A stretch of DNA of 64,000 nt from Flavobacterium sp. W4I14 (GCA_030817875.1 JAUSZU010000001.1:4278001-4342000), one strand, 5' to 3'. Numbered from the stretch's first letter, positions 23,232-32,863 are shown. Numbers and translations: made by a program. The notes: generated from the sequence alone by a model not told the origin.

Positions 23232-26200
23232 ATGAAGATAACAGACATATCTATAAAAAGGCCTTCGCTGGTTATTGTGGTGTTTACCGCACTGACTTTG
23301 CTTGGGCTACTAAGTTACTTTTCGTTGGGTTATGAATTACTTCCAAAATTCTCTAACAACGTAGTATCTATTTCGACCATCTATCCTGGTGCTTCACCAA
23401 ATGAGGTTGAAAATACCGTAACCAAAAAGATTGAGGATGCGGTATCATCGATGGAAAACATCAAGAAAATCAACTCTGTATCGTTTGAGAGTTTATCTAC
23501 AGTTACCATCACCTTAACTGATGCGGCAAACATCGATATTTCCTTAAATGATGCACAAAGAAAGGTAAACGCTATTCTTTCTGATCTGCCTGAGGATGTA
23601 AAAACGCCGTCATTAAGTAAATTCTCTTTAGATGATTTACCGGTAATTACCATGTCGGCATCAGCCAATATGGATGATATTACCTTTTACGATTTAATTG
23701 ATAAACGTATTGCCCCGGTAATTTCGAGGGTAAGCGGTATTGCACAGGTTAACTTAGTTGGTGGTTCGGAACGCGAAATTCAGGTTTCGTTAAATGCTGA
23801 TAAGTTACAAGGCTACAACCTTTCAGTTCCACAGGTGCAGCAATTAATTTTAAGTTCCAACTTAGATTTCCCTACAGGAAGTGTTAAAACCCAAAACCAG
23901 GATGTATTGATCCGTTTATCGGGTAAATACAGAAGTATGGAAGAGTTGAGAAACCTGGTTTTAACAACGACTAAAGATGGGGCACAGATCCGTTTAGGTG
24001 ACGTTGCCGACGTCCAGGATTCGCAAAAAGAAACTGAAAAACTGGCACGTATCGATCGTAAAGCATCTATCGCCATTCAGATCATTAAACAAAGCGATGC
24101 AAATGCGGTAGAAGTGAGTAAAGGTGTACATGCCATTATTGCTAAACTTAAAGGTGAATACAAGGCCAATAACCTCGACATCAGAATTGTAAACGATAGT
24201 TCAATCTTTACCTTAGAATCAGCTGATGCGGTAATCCACGATTTAATCCTGGCGGTTATCCTGGTGGCTTTCGTAATGCTTTTCTTCTTGCACAGTTTAC
24301 GTAACGCGTTAATTGTAATGGTATCTATTCCGGTTTCATTAATTGCTACCTTTATCGGGATTAGCTTGTTCGGCTTTACCCTAAACTTAATGTCATTATT
24401 GGGACTATCACTCGTGGTAGGTATCCTGGTGGATGATGCGATTGTAGTACTGGAAAATATCCAGCGGCACATGGAGATGGGCAAGAACAAAGTAAGAGCA
24501 GCGTCTGACGCAACAAGAGAGATTGGTTTTACCGTAGTATCGATTACTTTCGTAATTGTGGTAGTGTTCTTCCCGATTGCGGTAAGTACGGGTTTGGTAT
24601 CGAACATCTTACGTCAGTTCTGTATTGTGGTAATTATTGCAACGTTACTTTCGTTAGTAGCTTCATTTACCATTGTACCTCTTATCTTCTCTCGTTTTGG
24701 TAAGTTAGAACGAATTGAAGGTAAAAACCTATTTGGCCGTTTCATTCTTTGGTTCGAAAAACAATTAAAGAAATTTACCCTTTGGATTACCAGCATTTTA
24801 ACATGGTCGTTAAACCACAAAGCTTTAACATTAGTTATGGTTGTGGTGATGTTCTTAAGTTCGTGCGGTTTACTGGTAGGTGGTTTTATCGGATCGGAAT
24901 TTTTCCCTAAATCAGATAAAGGTGAGTTCCTGGTACAGTTAGAGTTACCAAAAGACGCTTCTCTAGAGCAAACCAACTTTTTAACACAAAAAGCTGAGGC
25001 TTTCTTAGATAAACAACCAGAAATTACACAGTTAATTACTACGGTTGGGCAATCAACCGGTGATTTCGGTGGTACACAGGCTACAGCCTACAAATCTGAG
25101 ATAAATGTTAAGCTGGTTGAACGCGATGAGCGTAAAGGGGTTTCTTCAGACATTTTCGCAACCAAAATGAGCCGTGCATTGGCTAAAGAATTAATTGGAG
25201 CAAAAGTTAAAACCGTTCCGATCAGTATTTTGGGTATTGCAGAAAACGCACCAATCCAATTGGTGGTAATGGGTTCTGATTTAGATAGTGCTTTGAAGTA
25301 TGCTGAGGGCGCACAAAAAGTGCTTGCCGCTATTCCCGGGGCTACAGAGATTAAATTATCGGTAGAAAAGGGAACACCTGAGATTAACGTTCAGGTAGAT
25401 CGCGATAAGATGTCGGCTGTTGGCTTAACTTTACAAACTGTAGGTTCTACCATGCAAACAGCATTTGCGGGTAACACCGATGGTAAATACCGTAAAGGTG
25501 AGTACGAGTACGATATCAATATCCAGTATCAAAACTTCAACCGCCAGAATATTGATGACGTACGTAACCTGATTTTTGTAAACAGCGATGGTAAACAGAT
25601 TAAGTTATCACAGTTTGCAACCATTACAGAAGGTTCAGGTCCGAGTCAGTTAGAGCGTTTAAATAAATCTACTTCCGTATCAGTTAAGGCACAGTCAATC
25701 GGTAGACCAACAGGAACCGTAGTTGCTGAGTTCCAGGCGAAACTGGAAGAGCTGCAAAAAAATGGCAAACTTAAAGCCCCAATTGGCGTAAGTTATAGCT
25801 GGGCGGGTGATCAGGAAAATCAGAGCGAAGGTTTTGGTACTTTAGGAATTGCTTTATTGGCTTCGATTATTTTGGTTTACCTGATTATGGTTGCGCTTTA
25901 CGATAGTTTTATCTATCCATTGGTTGTAATGTTCTCACTGCCTTTAGCGGTAATCGGAGCATTGTTAGCTTTAGCTTTAACCAATAACTCAATCGGTATC
26001 TTTACCATTTTAGGTTTGATTATGTTAATGGGTCTGGTAGCGAAAAATGCAATTATCCTCGTCGATTTTACCAACCACTTAAAGGCAGAAGGTAAAGAGA
26101 CTAAAGAAGCGCTTGTATTGGCCAACCACGCACGTTTACGCCCAATTTTAATGACTACCATCGCCATGGTATTCGGTATGCTTCCAATTGCATTGGCAAG

Positions 26201-26426
26201 CGGTGCAGGTGCAGAATGGAAAAATGGCTTGGCCTGGGTTATTGTTGGTGGATTAACCAGTTCTTTATTCTTAACCTTAATTGTGGTACCAGTGGTATAT
26301 TTAATATTCGACAGAATGTTAGAACGTTTAGGCTTTAACAAAAAAGGAAAAACAATCGATGAGTTAATGGTAGAACCATACAAACACAAAGATGTAAACG
26401 AATACGATTTAGATCACGGACATTAA
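23232..26426 (+). CDS. RND multidrug efflux transporter (AcrB/MdtB-like)
   Basis: The 1064-residue protein has the duplicated RND layout: TM1 (SLVIVVFTALTLLGLLSYFS), a first periplasmic loop with the porter domain, TM2-6 with GLSLVVGILVDDAIVVLENI containing the conserved DD pair, a second loop, then TM8-12 with GLIMLMGLVAKNAIILVDFT. The paired aspartates in TM4 and the length fit a proton-driven HAE-type drug pump. The C-terminal tail is charged and ends DLDHGH. It is the last gene of the operon, followed by a terminator. Confidence 0.95.
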   Translation: MKITDISIKRPSLVIVVFTALTLLGLLSYFSLGYELLPKFSNNVVSISTIYPGASPNEVENTVTKKIEDAVSSMENIKKINSVSFESLSTVTITLTDAANIDISLNDAQRKVNAILSDLPEDVKTPSLSKFSLDDLPVITMSASANMDDITFYDLIDKRIAPVISRVSGIAQVNLVGGSEREIQVSLNADKLQGYNLSVPQVQQLILSSNLDFPTGSVKTQNQDVLIRLSGKYRSMEELRNLVLTTTKDGAQIRLGDVADVQDSQKETEKLARIDRKASIAIQIIKQSDANAVEVSKGVHAIIAKLKGEYKANNLDIRIVNDSSIFTLESADAVIHDLILAVILVAFVMLFFLHSLRNALIVMVSIPVSLIATFIGISLFGFTLNLMSLLGLSLVVGILVDDAIVVLENIQRHMEMGKNKVRAASDATREIGFTVVSITFVIVVVFFPIAVSTGLVSNILRQFCIVVIIATLLSLVASFTIVPLIFSRFGKLERIEGKNLFGRFILWFEKQLKKFTLWITSILTWSLNHKALTLVMVVVMFLSSCGLLVGGFIGSEFFPKSDKGEFLVQLELPKDASLEQTNFLTQKAEAFLDKQPEITQLITTVGQSTGDFGGTQATAYKSEINVKLVERDERKGVSSDIFATKMSRALAKELIGAKVKTVPISILGIAENAPIQLVVMGSDLDSALKYAEGAQKVLAAIPGATEIKLSVEKGTPEINVQVDRDKMSAVGLTLQTVGSTMQTAFAGNTDGKYRKGEYEYDINIQYQNFNRQNIDDVRNLIFVNSDGKQIKLSQFATITEGSGPSQLERLNKSTSVSVKAQSIGRPTGTVVAEFQAKLEELQKNGKLKAPIGVSYSWAGDQENQSEGFGTLGIALLASIILVYLIMVALYDSFIYPLVVMFSLPLAVIGALLALALTNNSIGIFTILGLIMLMGLVAKNAIILVDFTNHLKAEGKETKEALVLANHARLRPILMTTIAMVFGMLPIALASGAGAEWKNGLAWVIVGGLTSSLFLTLIVVPVVYLIFDRMLERLGFNKKGKTIDELMVEPYKHKDVNEYDLDHGH

Positions 26427-26452
26427 TAAACATCCAGATTAACAATCAATTT

Positions 26453-26484
26453 AGCCCCGATCCCAAAATCGGGGCTTTTTTTTG
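26453..26484 (+). terminator. Terminator of the RND operon
   Basis: A 9-bp stem AGCCCCGAT / ATCGGGGCT with a 6-nt loop, followed by eight T. Confidence 0.9.
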
Positions 26485-26793
26485 GATTTTGTTTTTAGCC
26501 ACGGAAGCACAGAAAACACGGAAAATTTGTCCGCAAGCGGGCATCCCAATCCGCCGCCATGGTTCGTGTCCTCACGAACCATTTCTTTTTTTGCCACAGC
26601 AAACGCGGAGGCACGGAAATTATGCCTAAGGAATGTCGTCAATCAATTTTGCCAACCCAATACCCTTGCCATAATTTGTGTCCCCACGAACCATTTTATT
26701 TTCCACTTGCTGCATTGAGAAATTTTGATGCCCAGATAATTTTACAATATTGTCTTCAAACAAATTATACAGCAACATTGTATATTAGGCATT
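26485..26793. other. Intergenic region with degraded CCACGGAAGCAC-type repeats
   Basis: After the terminator are fragments such as CCACGGAAGCACAGAAAACA, GCCACAGCAAACGCGGAGGC and two TCACGAACCATTT / CCACGAACCATTT stretches. These resemble the repeat material at 53.95-54.44 kb. Plus-strand frames of 78-80 codons lie here but have no protein-like features. Confidence 0.5.
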
Positions 26794-27597
26794 ATGTTTA
26801 AATTCATTCTAAGTCTGTTCCTGATCTATTCTACCCTTCTGGTTAATGCCCAACACCCTCCTGTTTTCCCGGCGATGAGTACTGATTCGAACTTCGTTAA
26901 GGTCTCAAACTTAGATATCACGCTGGTAAAGTACAGCTACAAACCTAATGGCATTAAATTTTTAGTTGTACATGATAATGAAGATACTGGTGTAAAAGCA
27001 GGTTTTGATTATATCCGCTGGAGCGGTGGCGAGCTCATCGACAGTCAATATGGCGGTGTAAGAGATTATTATTTCACCTATATGGATGATCAATACCGTA
27101 TAGACCCAAACGCTATTTATACCGAGGTAGGTGTAAAAACAAGGTTAAAAAAAGACTTTTTCAGCTCTAACGAAGTCGAAAAAGCAATACTTAATGCAGG
27201 CAAACAAATTGTCGATTTTTACGATCCAAAAGCCACAGGTTATTTTTTAACCTTGCATAACAATGCTGATGGTGGTTTTGGTATTTCTTCTTATTTACCA
27301 GGTTATGATTTAGCCAGCACTGCTGATTCTGTTTACATCAACTTCCAGATGGATGGCGATGATCTTGTTTACGTAACCGAACCTAGGTTGTTCAGCAGCT
27401 TAAAAAAGGCCAATGTGAATGTAATTCTTCAATCTAAATTTGTTTCTAATGATGGCTCGCTTTCGGTTTATGCCATGCAAAATAATATTCCATATATTAA
27501 TGTTGAAGTACAGCATGGGCATCAGGACGAAAATTTAAGGTTAATTGAGCTTGCTATTGCCGCCTTAAAAGAACATGGATTAGTGAAGAAAGAGTAG
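26794..27597 (+). CDS. Secreted protein, possible M14/AspA-fold zinc hydrolase
   Basis: The 267-residue protein has a signal peptide (MFKFILSLFLIYSTLLVNAQ). No family is recognised with certainty. H60-x-x-E63 in LVVHDNEDTG, H155 in FLTLHNNADGG and E238 in INVEVQHGH are placed like the two first zinc ligands, third ligand and catalytic glutamate of M14 and AspA/AstE-type enzymes, and R103 lies in YRIDPN. The action could be on an amide or peptide in the periplasm. This is structural inference. The gene is monocistronic. Confidence 0.6.
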   Translation: MFKFILSLFLIYSTLLVNAQHPPVFPAMSTDSNFVKVSNLDITLVKYSYKPNGIKFLVVHDNEDTGVKAGFDYIRWSGGELIDSQYGGVRDYYFTYMDDQYRIDPNAIYTEVGVKTRLKKDFFSSNEVEKAILNAGKQIVDFYDPKATGYFLTLHNNADGGFGISSYLPGYDLASTADSVYINFQMDGDDLVYVTEPRLFSSLKKANVNVILQSKFVSNDGSLSVYAMQNNIPYINVEVQHGHQDENLRLIELAIAALKEHGLVKKE

Positions 27598-27689
27598 ATT
27601 ACTAAGCATTTTCATGACTATCCTGACTAAATTTTGATATTTATGTAGCGCACTCCAAATAAAAATGATTGTTTGAAATTAGGAAATGA

Positions 27690-28085
27690 TTGGCCTGTGG
27701 TTCTTGGAGGGTAGCAGTCCCGCTTTCCATTACAAGTCCTCGCTACGCTATGGGCTTTTCATTGCAATCGGGTTTAGGAACAAAGGTTGGTGCACCTTGC
27801 AACCCGACAAATGAAATACTGTCGTGGCGATCTAGCCCCGGTTGAAGCGTTACCCCAATGTCATTAAGTTAAGCGTTTTTAACCACAGATGCACACAGAT
27901 AAACACGGATTTAATATCTGTGTGCATCCTTTCTATCTGTGGTTAAATTATTTTTTGCTTGTGCCGAATTGCTTAACTTAATGATATTGAGCGTACCCTG
28001 CAGCAACGAGGTATGAGGCAGCAAAGCGTAAAACGGGAAGGAACTTTCTGTTACGTACAGGCGCTGCACTCCAAATGATAAATAT
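27690..28085 (-). repeat. Long intergenic repeat element, copy C, interrupted by a MITE-like insertion
   Basis: Inverted relative to copies A and B. Reading the minus strand, blocks are TTCCCGTTTTACGCTTTGC, CTCGTTGCTGCAGGGTA, then an insertion, then GGGTAACGCTTCAACCGGGG, CTAAACCCGATTGC, AAAGCGGGACTG and CATTTCCTAATTTC. The insertion splits the core between CAGGGTA and ACGCTT. Confidence 0.8.
27853..27996. mobile_element. MITE-like insertion inside repeat copy C
   Basis: The insertion is bounded by inverted repeats with consensus CAATRTCATTAAGTTAAGC (19 bp, one mismatch). It is flanked by GGGTAACGCT on one side and GGGTACGCT on the other, i.e. a 9-10-bp duplication of the target with one base lost. 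Inside is another hairpin with CCACAGATGCACACAGAT and its complement ATCTGTGTGCATC...ATCTGTGG. No coding frame. It would need a transposase supplied in trans. Confidence 0.65.
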
Positions 28086-28114
28086 ATTTTTAACAGTAAG
28101 TTAGCTCCCTAATA

Positions 28115-29320
28115 TTAGTTTATCGCTTTTATTTTTGTGATCAGGAAAGTAATCAGCAAACCAAAAACAGAAATTATCCCAAAAGAATAACGCAGGCTTG
28201 ATAGTTGAGAAACATAGCCTATTAATGGCGGACCAAACAAAAAGGCAAAATAACCAATACTCGAAACCATGGTTATCGCTTTACCGGCAGGCACTTTTTT
28301 GTTGTTACCAGCTATGCTATACACCATTGGCACAATACTGGAAACACCCAGACCAATAAGCATAAAACCAAGAATAGCGACAATTAGATTCGGAAATATT
28401 ACGGCAAGCGCCATACCTATCGATATAATGGCACCGCTGATCTGCAGGAGGTTTTTCCGTCCGAATTTACCAATTAAAAACACCCCTAAAAACCTTCCGC
28501 TTGCCATCATAAACATAAACGATGCATAACCAATAATCGCCTTATTATGAGGCAATTTCACCACATCTTCGAAATAAATAGCACTCCAATCGAACATGGT
28601 ACCTTCGGTGGCCATACTGCAAAAGGCGATAACGCCTAGCAACACTAAAATACCTTGAGGCATGGTGAAAAACTTTGCCTTTTCCATCACGGCATCTGGT
28701 TTATTATAATTAAGCAACTTTTTCCCATTAAGCGCAACATTGCTTAAGGATATCAGTGCAATGATCCAAAAATGGGTGTACATGCCTAATTTTAGGTTAA
28801 CCAGCCCCAGGGCAATTAAAGCCCCGGTTAAATTACCAATACTCCAAGCCCCATGAAAAGAACTCATAATGGGTTTGCCGTAATAATTTTCGCCGGCAAC
28901 GCCCTGTGTATTTAAGGCGATGTTACAAAGATTACCCGTGATGCCAAATAAAACCAAAAAAGCAGCTAACTGCCAACCAGTAGTAGCCAATGCTAAAAAA
29001 GTTAATGCAATTGCATAAAGCGGAGCAGTTGCCACAAGCATTTTCTTACTACCAAAATGAGTGGTCAGTTTTGCTGAAAAAAACATCGTGATAATCTGCC
29101 CTGCAGGTAAAGCAAAAAGAATGGAGCCTAATTCTGCATCGTTTAAACCCATTGAAGCTTTAAAAGTTGGAATCCTACTGGCCCAACTTGCAAAGCATAC
29201 CCCTTGCATAAAGTAAAAGGCAGATATGGCAAATCGTACTTGTTTCGGAGAGCTTTGTGCTAATACAGGTTTATTTTCTTGTTTACTTAAAATTTCCTGT
29301 TCTTGCGTGCTTTCTTCCAA
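28115..29320 (-). CDS. MFS transporter (fucose-permease/YbjJ-like)
   Basis: The 401-residue protein has about 12 membrane helices. The N-terminal part has AISAFYFMQGVCFASWASRI and the helix-2/3 loop. GNLCNIALNTQGVAGENYYG and SSFHGAWSIGNLTGALIALG match the YbjJ/FucP-like MFS branch. The first 25 residues are a polar cytoplasmic tail. The substrate is unknown. It is transcribed in the same direction as tenA and thiD, but 110 nt downstream of tenA, so whether it is part of the thiamine unit (thiamine or precursor uptake) is open. Confidence 0.85.
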   Translation of the reverse strand: MEESTQEQEILSKQENKPVLAQSSPKQVRFAISAFYFMQGVCFASWASRIPTFKASMGLNDAELGSILFALPAGQIITMFFSAKLTTHFGSKKMLVATAPLYAIALTFLALATTGWQLAAFLVLFGITGNLCNIALNTQGVAGENYYGKPIMSSFHGAWSIGNLTGALIALGLVNLKLGMYTHFWIIALISLSNVALNGKKLLNYNKPDAVMEKAKFFTMPQGILVLLGVIAFCSMATEGTMFDWSAIYFEDVVKLPHNKAIIGYASFMFMMASGRFLGVFLIGKFGRKNLLQISGAIISIGMALAVIFPNLIVAILGFMLIGLGVSSIVPMVYSIAGNNKKVPAGKAITMVSSIGYFAFLFGPPLIGYVSQLSSLRYSFGIISVFGLLITFLITKIKAIN

Positions 29321-29430
29321 AATGATGTTTTAAATTATAGATTGAATTACAAAGTTCTTTAAATCTATTGGAAATACCGACAAGTTTTTAACATTTTATC
29401 AAAATATTTACACCTTATAGGGTTAAAATG

Positions 29431-30084
29431 TTAGATTTTCCATTTTTCCAATTCATATGCGCTATCCCAAAACATCCACTCTAAACGTGTTGCCATTTCA
29501 AAAGCAGCTAACATTTTTTGTTGGGTTTTTACATTTGACTCCGCTGCCAGTTGATCGGTAATATCGATTGCTTTTTCTACCGCAGCAGCAAATTCTAGCC
29601 CCGCATACATATCGATCCATCTTTTGTAAGGATTCTGGTCGCCATTTTGCTGTGCAAAAATATGATCGCCAACGGCTTTATAAATCCAGAAACATGGTAA
29701 AACAGCTGCTACTGCAATTTCCACATTGGCATATGCAGCCTGACTAAGAATATAATTGGTATACAAAAGTGTAGAGGGCGTGGGCTGCACTTGGTTAGCT
29801 AAACCAAATTCTACAAAATAACTTTCATGCAGACTACGCTCGGCAAAAATTGCACCTGTAGAAAACCCGGCAAAGGCCATCACCAAATCTGCATCTTGCA
29901 TACGCCCACTAATGGTGCTTAAGGTTCTGCCGAACTCCAAAAGGTAGTAGGCATCTTGTGCCAGATAAAAAATAAATTTTTCTATAGGTAAGGTGCCATT
30001 ACTTAATTCAGTATTAAAAGGCATTGCTAAAATCTTGGCATAAATGGGCTGCACTCTTTCCCAGGCCTGCTCGCTCAATTTCAT
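29431..30084 (-). CDS. tenA: Thiaminase II / aminopyrimidine aminohydrolase
   Basis: The 217-residue all-helical protein matches TenA: D44 and Y47 in LAQDAYYLLEFGR, the nucleophile C131 in AVLPCFWIYKAVG, and E202 in LEWMFWD near the C-terminus. TenA hydrolyses degraded thiamine pyrimidines to HMP, which ThiD can phosphorylate. Its start overlaps the thiD stop by 4 nt, which shows translational coupling, and both are under the TPP riboswitch. Confidence 0.94.
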   Translation of the reverse strand: MKLSEQAWERVQPIYAKILAMPFNTELSNGTLPIEKFIFYLAQDAYYLLEFGRTLSTISGRMQDADLVMAFAGFSTGAIFAERSLHESYFVEFGLANQVQPTPSTLLYTNYILSQAAYANVEIAVAAVLPCFWIYKAVGDHIFAQQNGDQNPYKRWIDMYAGLEFAAAVEKAIDITDQLAAESNVKTQQKMLAAFEMATRLEWMFWDSAYELEKWKI

Positions 30085-30899
30085 TGGATAATTAATTTTA
30101 AAGGTTCGAAAAAGTGGTTTAACGGGCCGTTGCCCCTGCCAGTTTTTACTCCACTACCAGTTTGTAAGGCTCGGCTGATGTAGTTTTTCGCATTTTTTAT
30201 TGCGATAAGTAGCGTGTTACCCTTAGCCATTTCGGCGGCTATGGCAGATGAAAGGGTACAACCTGTTCCATGTAGATTTTTAGAAGCAATAAAGACACTT
30301 TCTAATATAACTGGAGCTTCATTTCCAGAAATAAAAACATCGTAAATGATTGGGCCTATTAAATGTCCTCCTTTTATTAAAACGGCTTTTGCACCTTTTT
30401 CGATAATTTTTCTACCCGCAGCAATCATATCATCAAGGTTATGGATCTCCTGTCCTGACAGGATAATGGCCTCGTCTATGTTTGGGGTAACCAATGTTAC
30501 CAAGGGAAATAGTTTTTCAACTAACTGGGTTACGGTATCAGGCTCGATTAACCGATCGCCGCTGGTGGCTACCATAACAGGATCTAAAATAACGGGAACA
30601 TATTGATTATAGGTTTTTAATTCCTTTTCGATTACCTGCACCACTTCAGCACGGTTGATCATGCCGATTTTAATGGCCACTGGTGCTATATCATCTAATA
30701 CTGCCTGTAACTGATCTTTAATCATTTCTGCTGGAATGCCATGCACCGACCGCACTCCCATTGTATTTTGTGCTGTTACTGCCGTAATTACCGAGGTACC
30801 GAAACAGCCCAAAGCAGAAAAGGTTTTTAAATCGGCCTGGATGCCCGCACCACCTCCACTATCAGAGCCGGCTATTGTTAATACATTGATATAATTCAT
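30081..30899 (-). CDS. thiD: Hydroxymethylpyrimidine/phosphomethylpyrimidine kinase
   Basis: The 272-residue ribokinase-fold enzyme shows ThiD features: TIAGSDSGGGAGIQADLKTF at 8-27, the middle motif VILDPVMVATSGDRL and the C-terminal active site HGTGCTLSSAIAAEMAKG with C214. It phosphorylates HMP twice for thiamine synthesis. It is the first gene behind the TPP riboswitch and overlaps tenA. No thiE, thiC or thiM is in the window, so only the salvage part is seen. Confidence 0.96.
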   Translation of the reverse strand: MNYINVLTIAGSDSGGGAGIQADLKTFSALGCFGTSVITAVTAQNTMGVRSVHGIPAEMIKDQLQAVLDDIAPVAIKIGMINRAEVVQVIEKELKTYNQYVPVILDPVMVATSGDRLIEPDTVTQLVEKLFPLVTLVTPNIDEAIILSGQEIHNLDDMIAAGRKIIEKGAKAVLIKGGHLIGPIIYDVFISGNEAPVILESVFIASKNLHGTGCTLSSAIAAEMAKGNTLLIAIKNAKNYISRALQTGSGVKTGRGNGPLNHFFEPLKLIIQ

Positions 30900-30985
30900 T
30901 GCTTAAAGACTTCATTTTGTTGTACAACTTCAGGAGTCTTCAAATGCAGTATGCATTTTTACGCAAATTTTTGCAGACAAACTAA

Positions 30986-31140
30986 TTTCCTACGCCGGCA
31001 TTATCCGGATCAGGTTCATTTGAGGTTGATGGTTGGAGGGTTTTAAGGGCTGAAGGACATTACCCTCTACCTTTTTACCTTCTACCTTTAACCTCAAAAT
31101 GGGTATGTTCTCAGCCAACTTATTTGAAGGCACCCCTAAA
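30986..31140 (-). promoter_or_regulatory. TPP riboswitch upstream of thiD-tenA
   Basis: On the minus strand, AGGGGTGCC opens the aptamer, GGCTGAGAACATACCC gives the P2/J region, and the 3' block GAACCTGATCCGGATAATGC with CGGCGTAGG is the THI-element core. The P3 stem TTTGAGGTT / AACCTCAAA carries a 62-nt insertion (31028-31089). Between the aptamer and the thiD start, 87 nt contain hairpins GCAAAAATTTGC and AAATGCA-TAC-TGCATTT that may act as expression platform. Confidence 0.95.
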
Positions 31141-31259
31141 GTTTTATTTTGTAGCGCAATATAGGCTTTTTTTATTCTTCGTTTATATAAAGGAATTATA
31201 TAAGAAGAGTTGTCAACTTAATAGCGAAAGCCTATTAAAGTTGACAATTCTAAAAACAA

Positions 31260-31284
31260 AAACCCCGATATAAAACCGGGGCTA
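31260..31284 (-). terminator. Terminator of the beta-propeller lipoprotein gene
   Basis: On the minus strand AGCCCCG and CGGGG pair around GTTTTATAT and a T-rich tract follows. It is 30 nt past the stop at 31316. Confidence 0.75.
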
Positions 31285-31315
31285 AAACATAATAATTAAT
31301 AAAGGGATAGAGAGA

Positions 31316-32863
31316 CTATATTTTATCGGGCTGATAGAACCGAACGGTACCATCTGCCTCGTTTGAAACAATCAACAAACTTCTTCCGTTAGGGCTATCT
31401 TTTGGTTTAACAAACAGTAAACCTTCAGGGGCATCGCCCGTAGAGAATAGCTGAACAAATTTTGGCGAGGCTGGTGTAGTTACATCATAAACAGCAATCA
31501 TATCTGCACGTTCCATACCAATAAAAGCTAAGGTTTGCCCATTTACCTGTGCAACGGTTACACTTTCAACCTCTACACCTTTATTGTCAGACCGGTCATC
31601 ATCATATTTACCTGCATCAATTACATGTTGCTCTAAATCTTTACCAATGTTGGCTACCAAAGCCCCAGTATTTGCGTTAAGAATGCTCACACTTCTTCCA
31701 CCTGTTGAGTATAATTCCTGATATACTTTATTGGTACCAACCATGGTATAACCAGCGGTATTTGTTACCGTAAGTCTTCCTAAATTAGCATCTAACTGAA
31801 GCGTTGCTGCGTTAGAAAATTTAATCGGGTCTAAAACAAGATCCTTTACACGTACTTCTTCCTTTGCATCTTTTGGTGTGTAATCCTGCCTGGTATCCCC
31901 TTCATTGGCCAAGGCCAGATAGGCAGTACCACCAGCAGTAAAATATGAGATTGCATCTGGCAGATAAAAAGCCTTGATTGGCCATGTGCCTAAAACTTTT
32001 TTACTGTCTTTATCGCTTACATCGAAGGCATTATCGGCCAGGCTGATGTCTCTTGTGCCTAAGGGATTAATTTTTGTAATCGTTCCTGCAACAATATCTA
32101 CCTCGGCAACACCATTGTTCTCTTGTAGGGTAACGTATGCTTTTTTAGAATCAGCGCTTACTGCAATATATTCTGGTTCGATATCTTGTGTAAAACTTGC
32201 ATTTAAACCATAAATCCTGAAACCACCTGCAAGCAAAGTTTCCTTTTGTGATTCAAAAGCGCCGAAATCTAAGGTTTTTACAGAATAGTTGTCTTTGATG
32301 TTAATGATCGATATGGTTCCTTTAGGATCTACGGTATATGCAAGATTTGGTTCACCTTCGTTAGCTGATAAAATATAGTTTCCATCAGGGCTGAAAGTCA
32401 CCATATCGGGCATGGCACCTACGGTAATTTTTTTAACTTCTTCTAAAGTAGATGTTTTTAATACCACTACATCACCATTCCCCTGTTTATCTGCACCATC
32501 TAAAGCGATTGCTAATAAACCATTACTTACAGCCACGCTATTAATACCAGCGTTATTTGGGTATAATAAGGTTTTTAATTTTGTAACGGCTGGGTATTTA
32601 CTCATATCCACTACATCAACCTTGGTTCCGCCATCGTTACTCACCACAAATAATTGCTTGGTTAAGGGATCGTAAGCCGAAATTTCTGAAGCAAATTCTC
32701 CACCTAAATCAATGGAAGCAGTTTCTTTAAAACTGTCGATTTTTTCAGGAACGATAGCTTCCACCGGAGGATCTACAATCGGATCATTAGTTGGATCTTT
32801 TTTGCAGGCAGTAAATGCCAATGAAGCAATAAGGATTGCACCAAATAGTTTTTTACAGTTCAT
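31316..32863 (-). CDS. Choice-of-anchor-I family beta-propeller lipoprotein
   Basis: The start at 32863 is chosen because it gives a lipoprotein signal, MNCKKLFGAILIASLAFTAC with C20, rather than the ATG 39 nt upstream. The 515-residue protein has repeated beta-propeller blades such as TKQLFVVSNDGGTKVDVVDM, SPDGNYILSANEGEPN, TPKDAKEEVRVKDLVLDP and GKYDDDRSDNKGVEVESVTV. The DxDGNYILSANEGEP-type and KGVEVES motifs are typical of choice-of-anchor I proteins and alkaline-phosphatase-associated propellers. It probably lies in the periplasm or on the surface. No enzyme activity can be read. It is monocistronic. Confidence 0.88.
   Translation of the reverse strand: MNCKKLFGAILIASLAFTACKKDPTNDPIVDPPVEAIVPEKIDSFKETASIDLGGEFASEISAYDPLTKQLFVVSNDGGTKVDVVDMSKYPAVTKLKTLLYPNNAGINSVAVSNGLLAIALDGADKQGNGDVVVLKTSTLEEVKKITVGAMPDMVTFSPDGNYILSANEGEPNLAYTVDPKGTISIINIKDNYSVKTLDFGAFESQKETLLAGGFRIYGLNASFTQDIEPEYIAVSADSKKAYVTLQENNGVAEVDIVAGTITKINPLGTRDISLADNAFDVSDKDSKKVLGTWPIKAFYLPDAISYFTAGGTAYLALANEGDTRQDYTPKDAKEEVRVKDLVLDPIKFSNAATLQLDANLGRLTVTNTAGYTMVGTNKVYQELYSTGGRSVSILNANTGALVANIGKDLEQHVIDAGKYDDDRSDNKGVEVESVTVAQVNGQTLAFIGMERADMIAVYDVTTPASPKFVQLFSTGDAPEGLLFVKPKDSPNGRSLLIVSNEADGTVRFYQPDKI

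Noticed and set aside
26482..26801. Two overlapping 78-80-codon plus-strand frames
   Set aside because: They lie on degraded repeats downstream of the RND terminator and their sequence is repeat translation.
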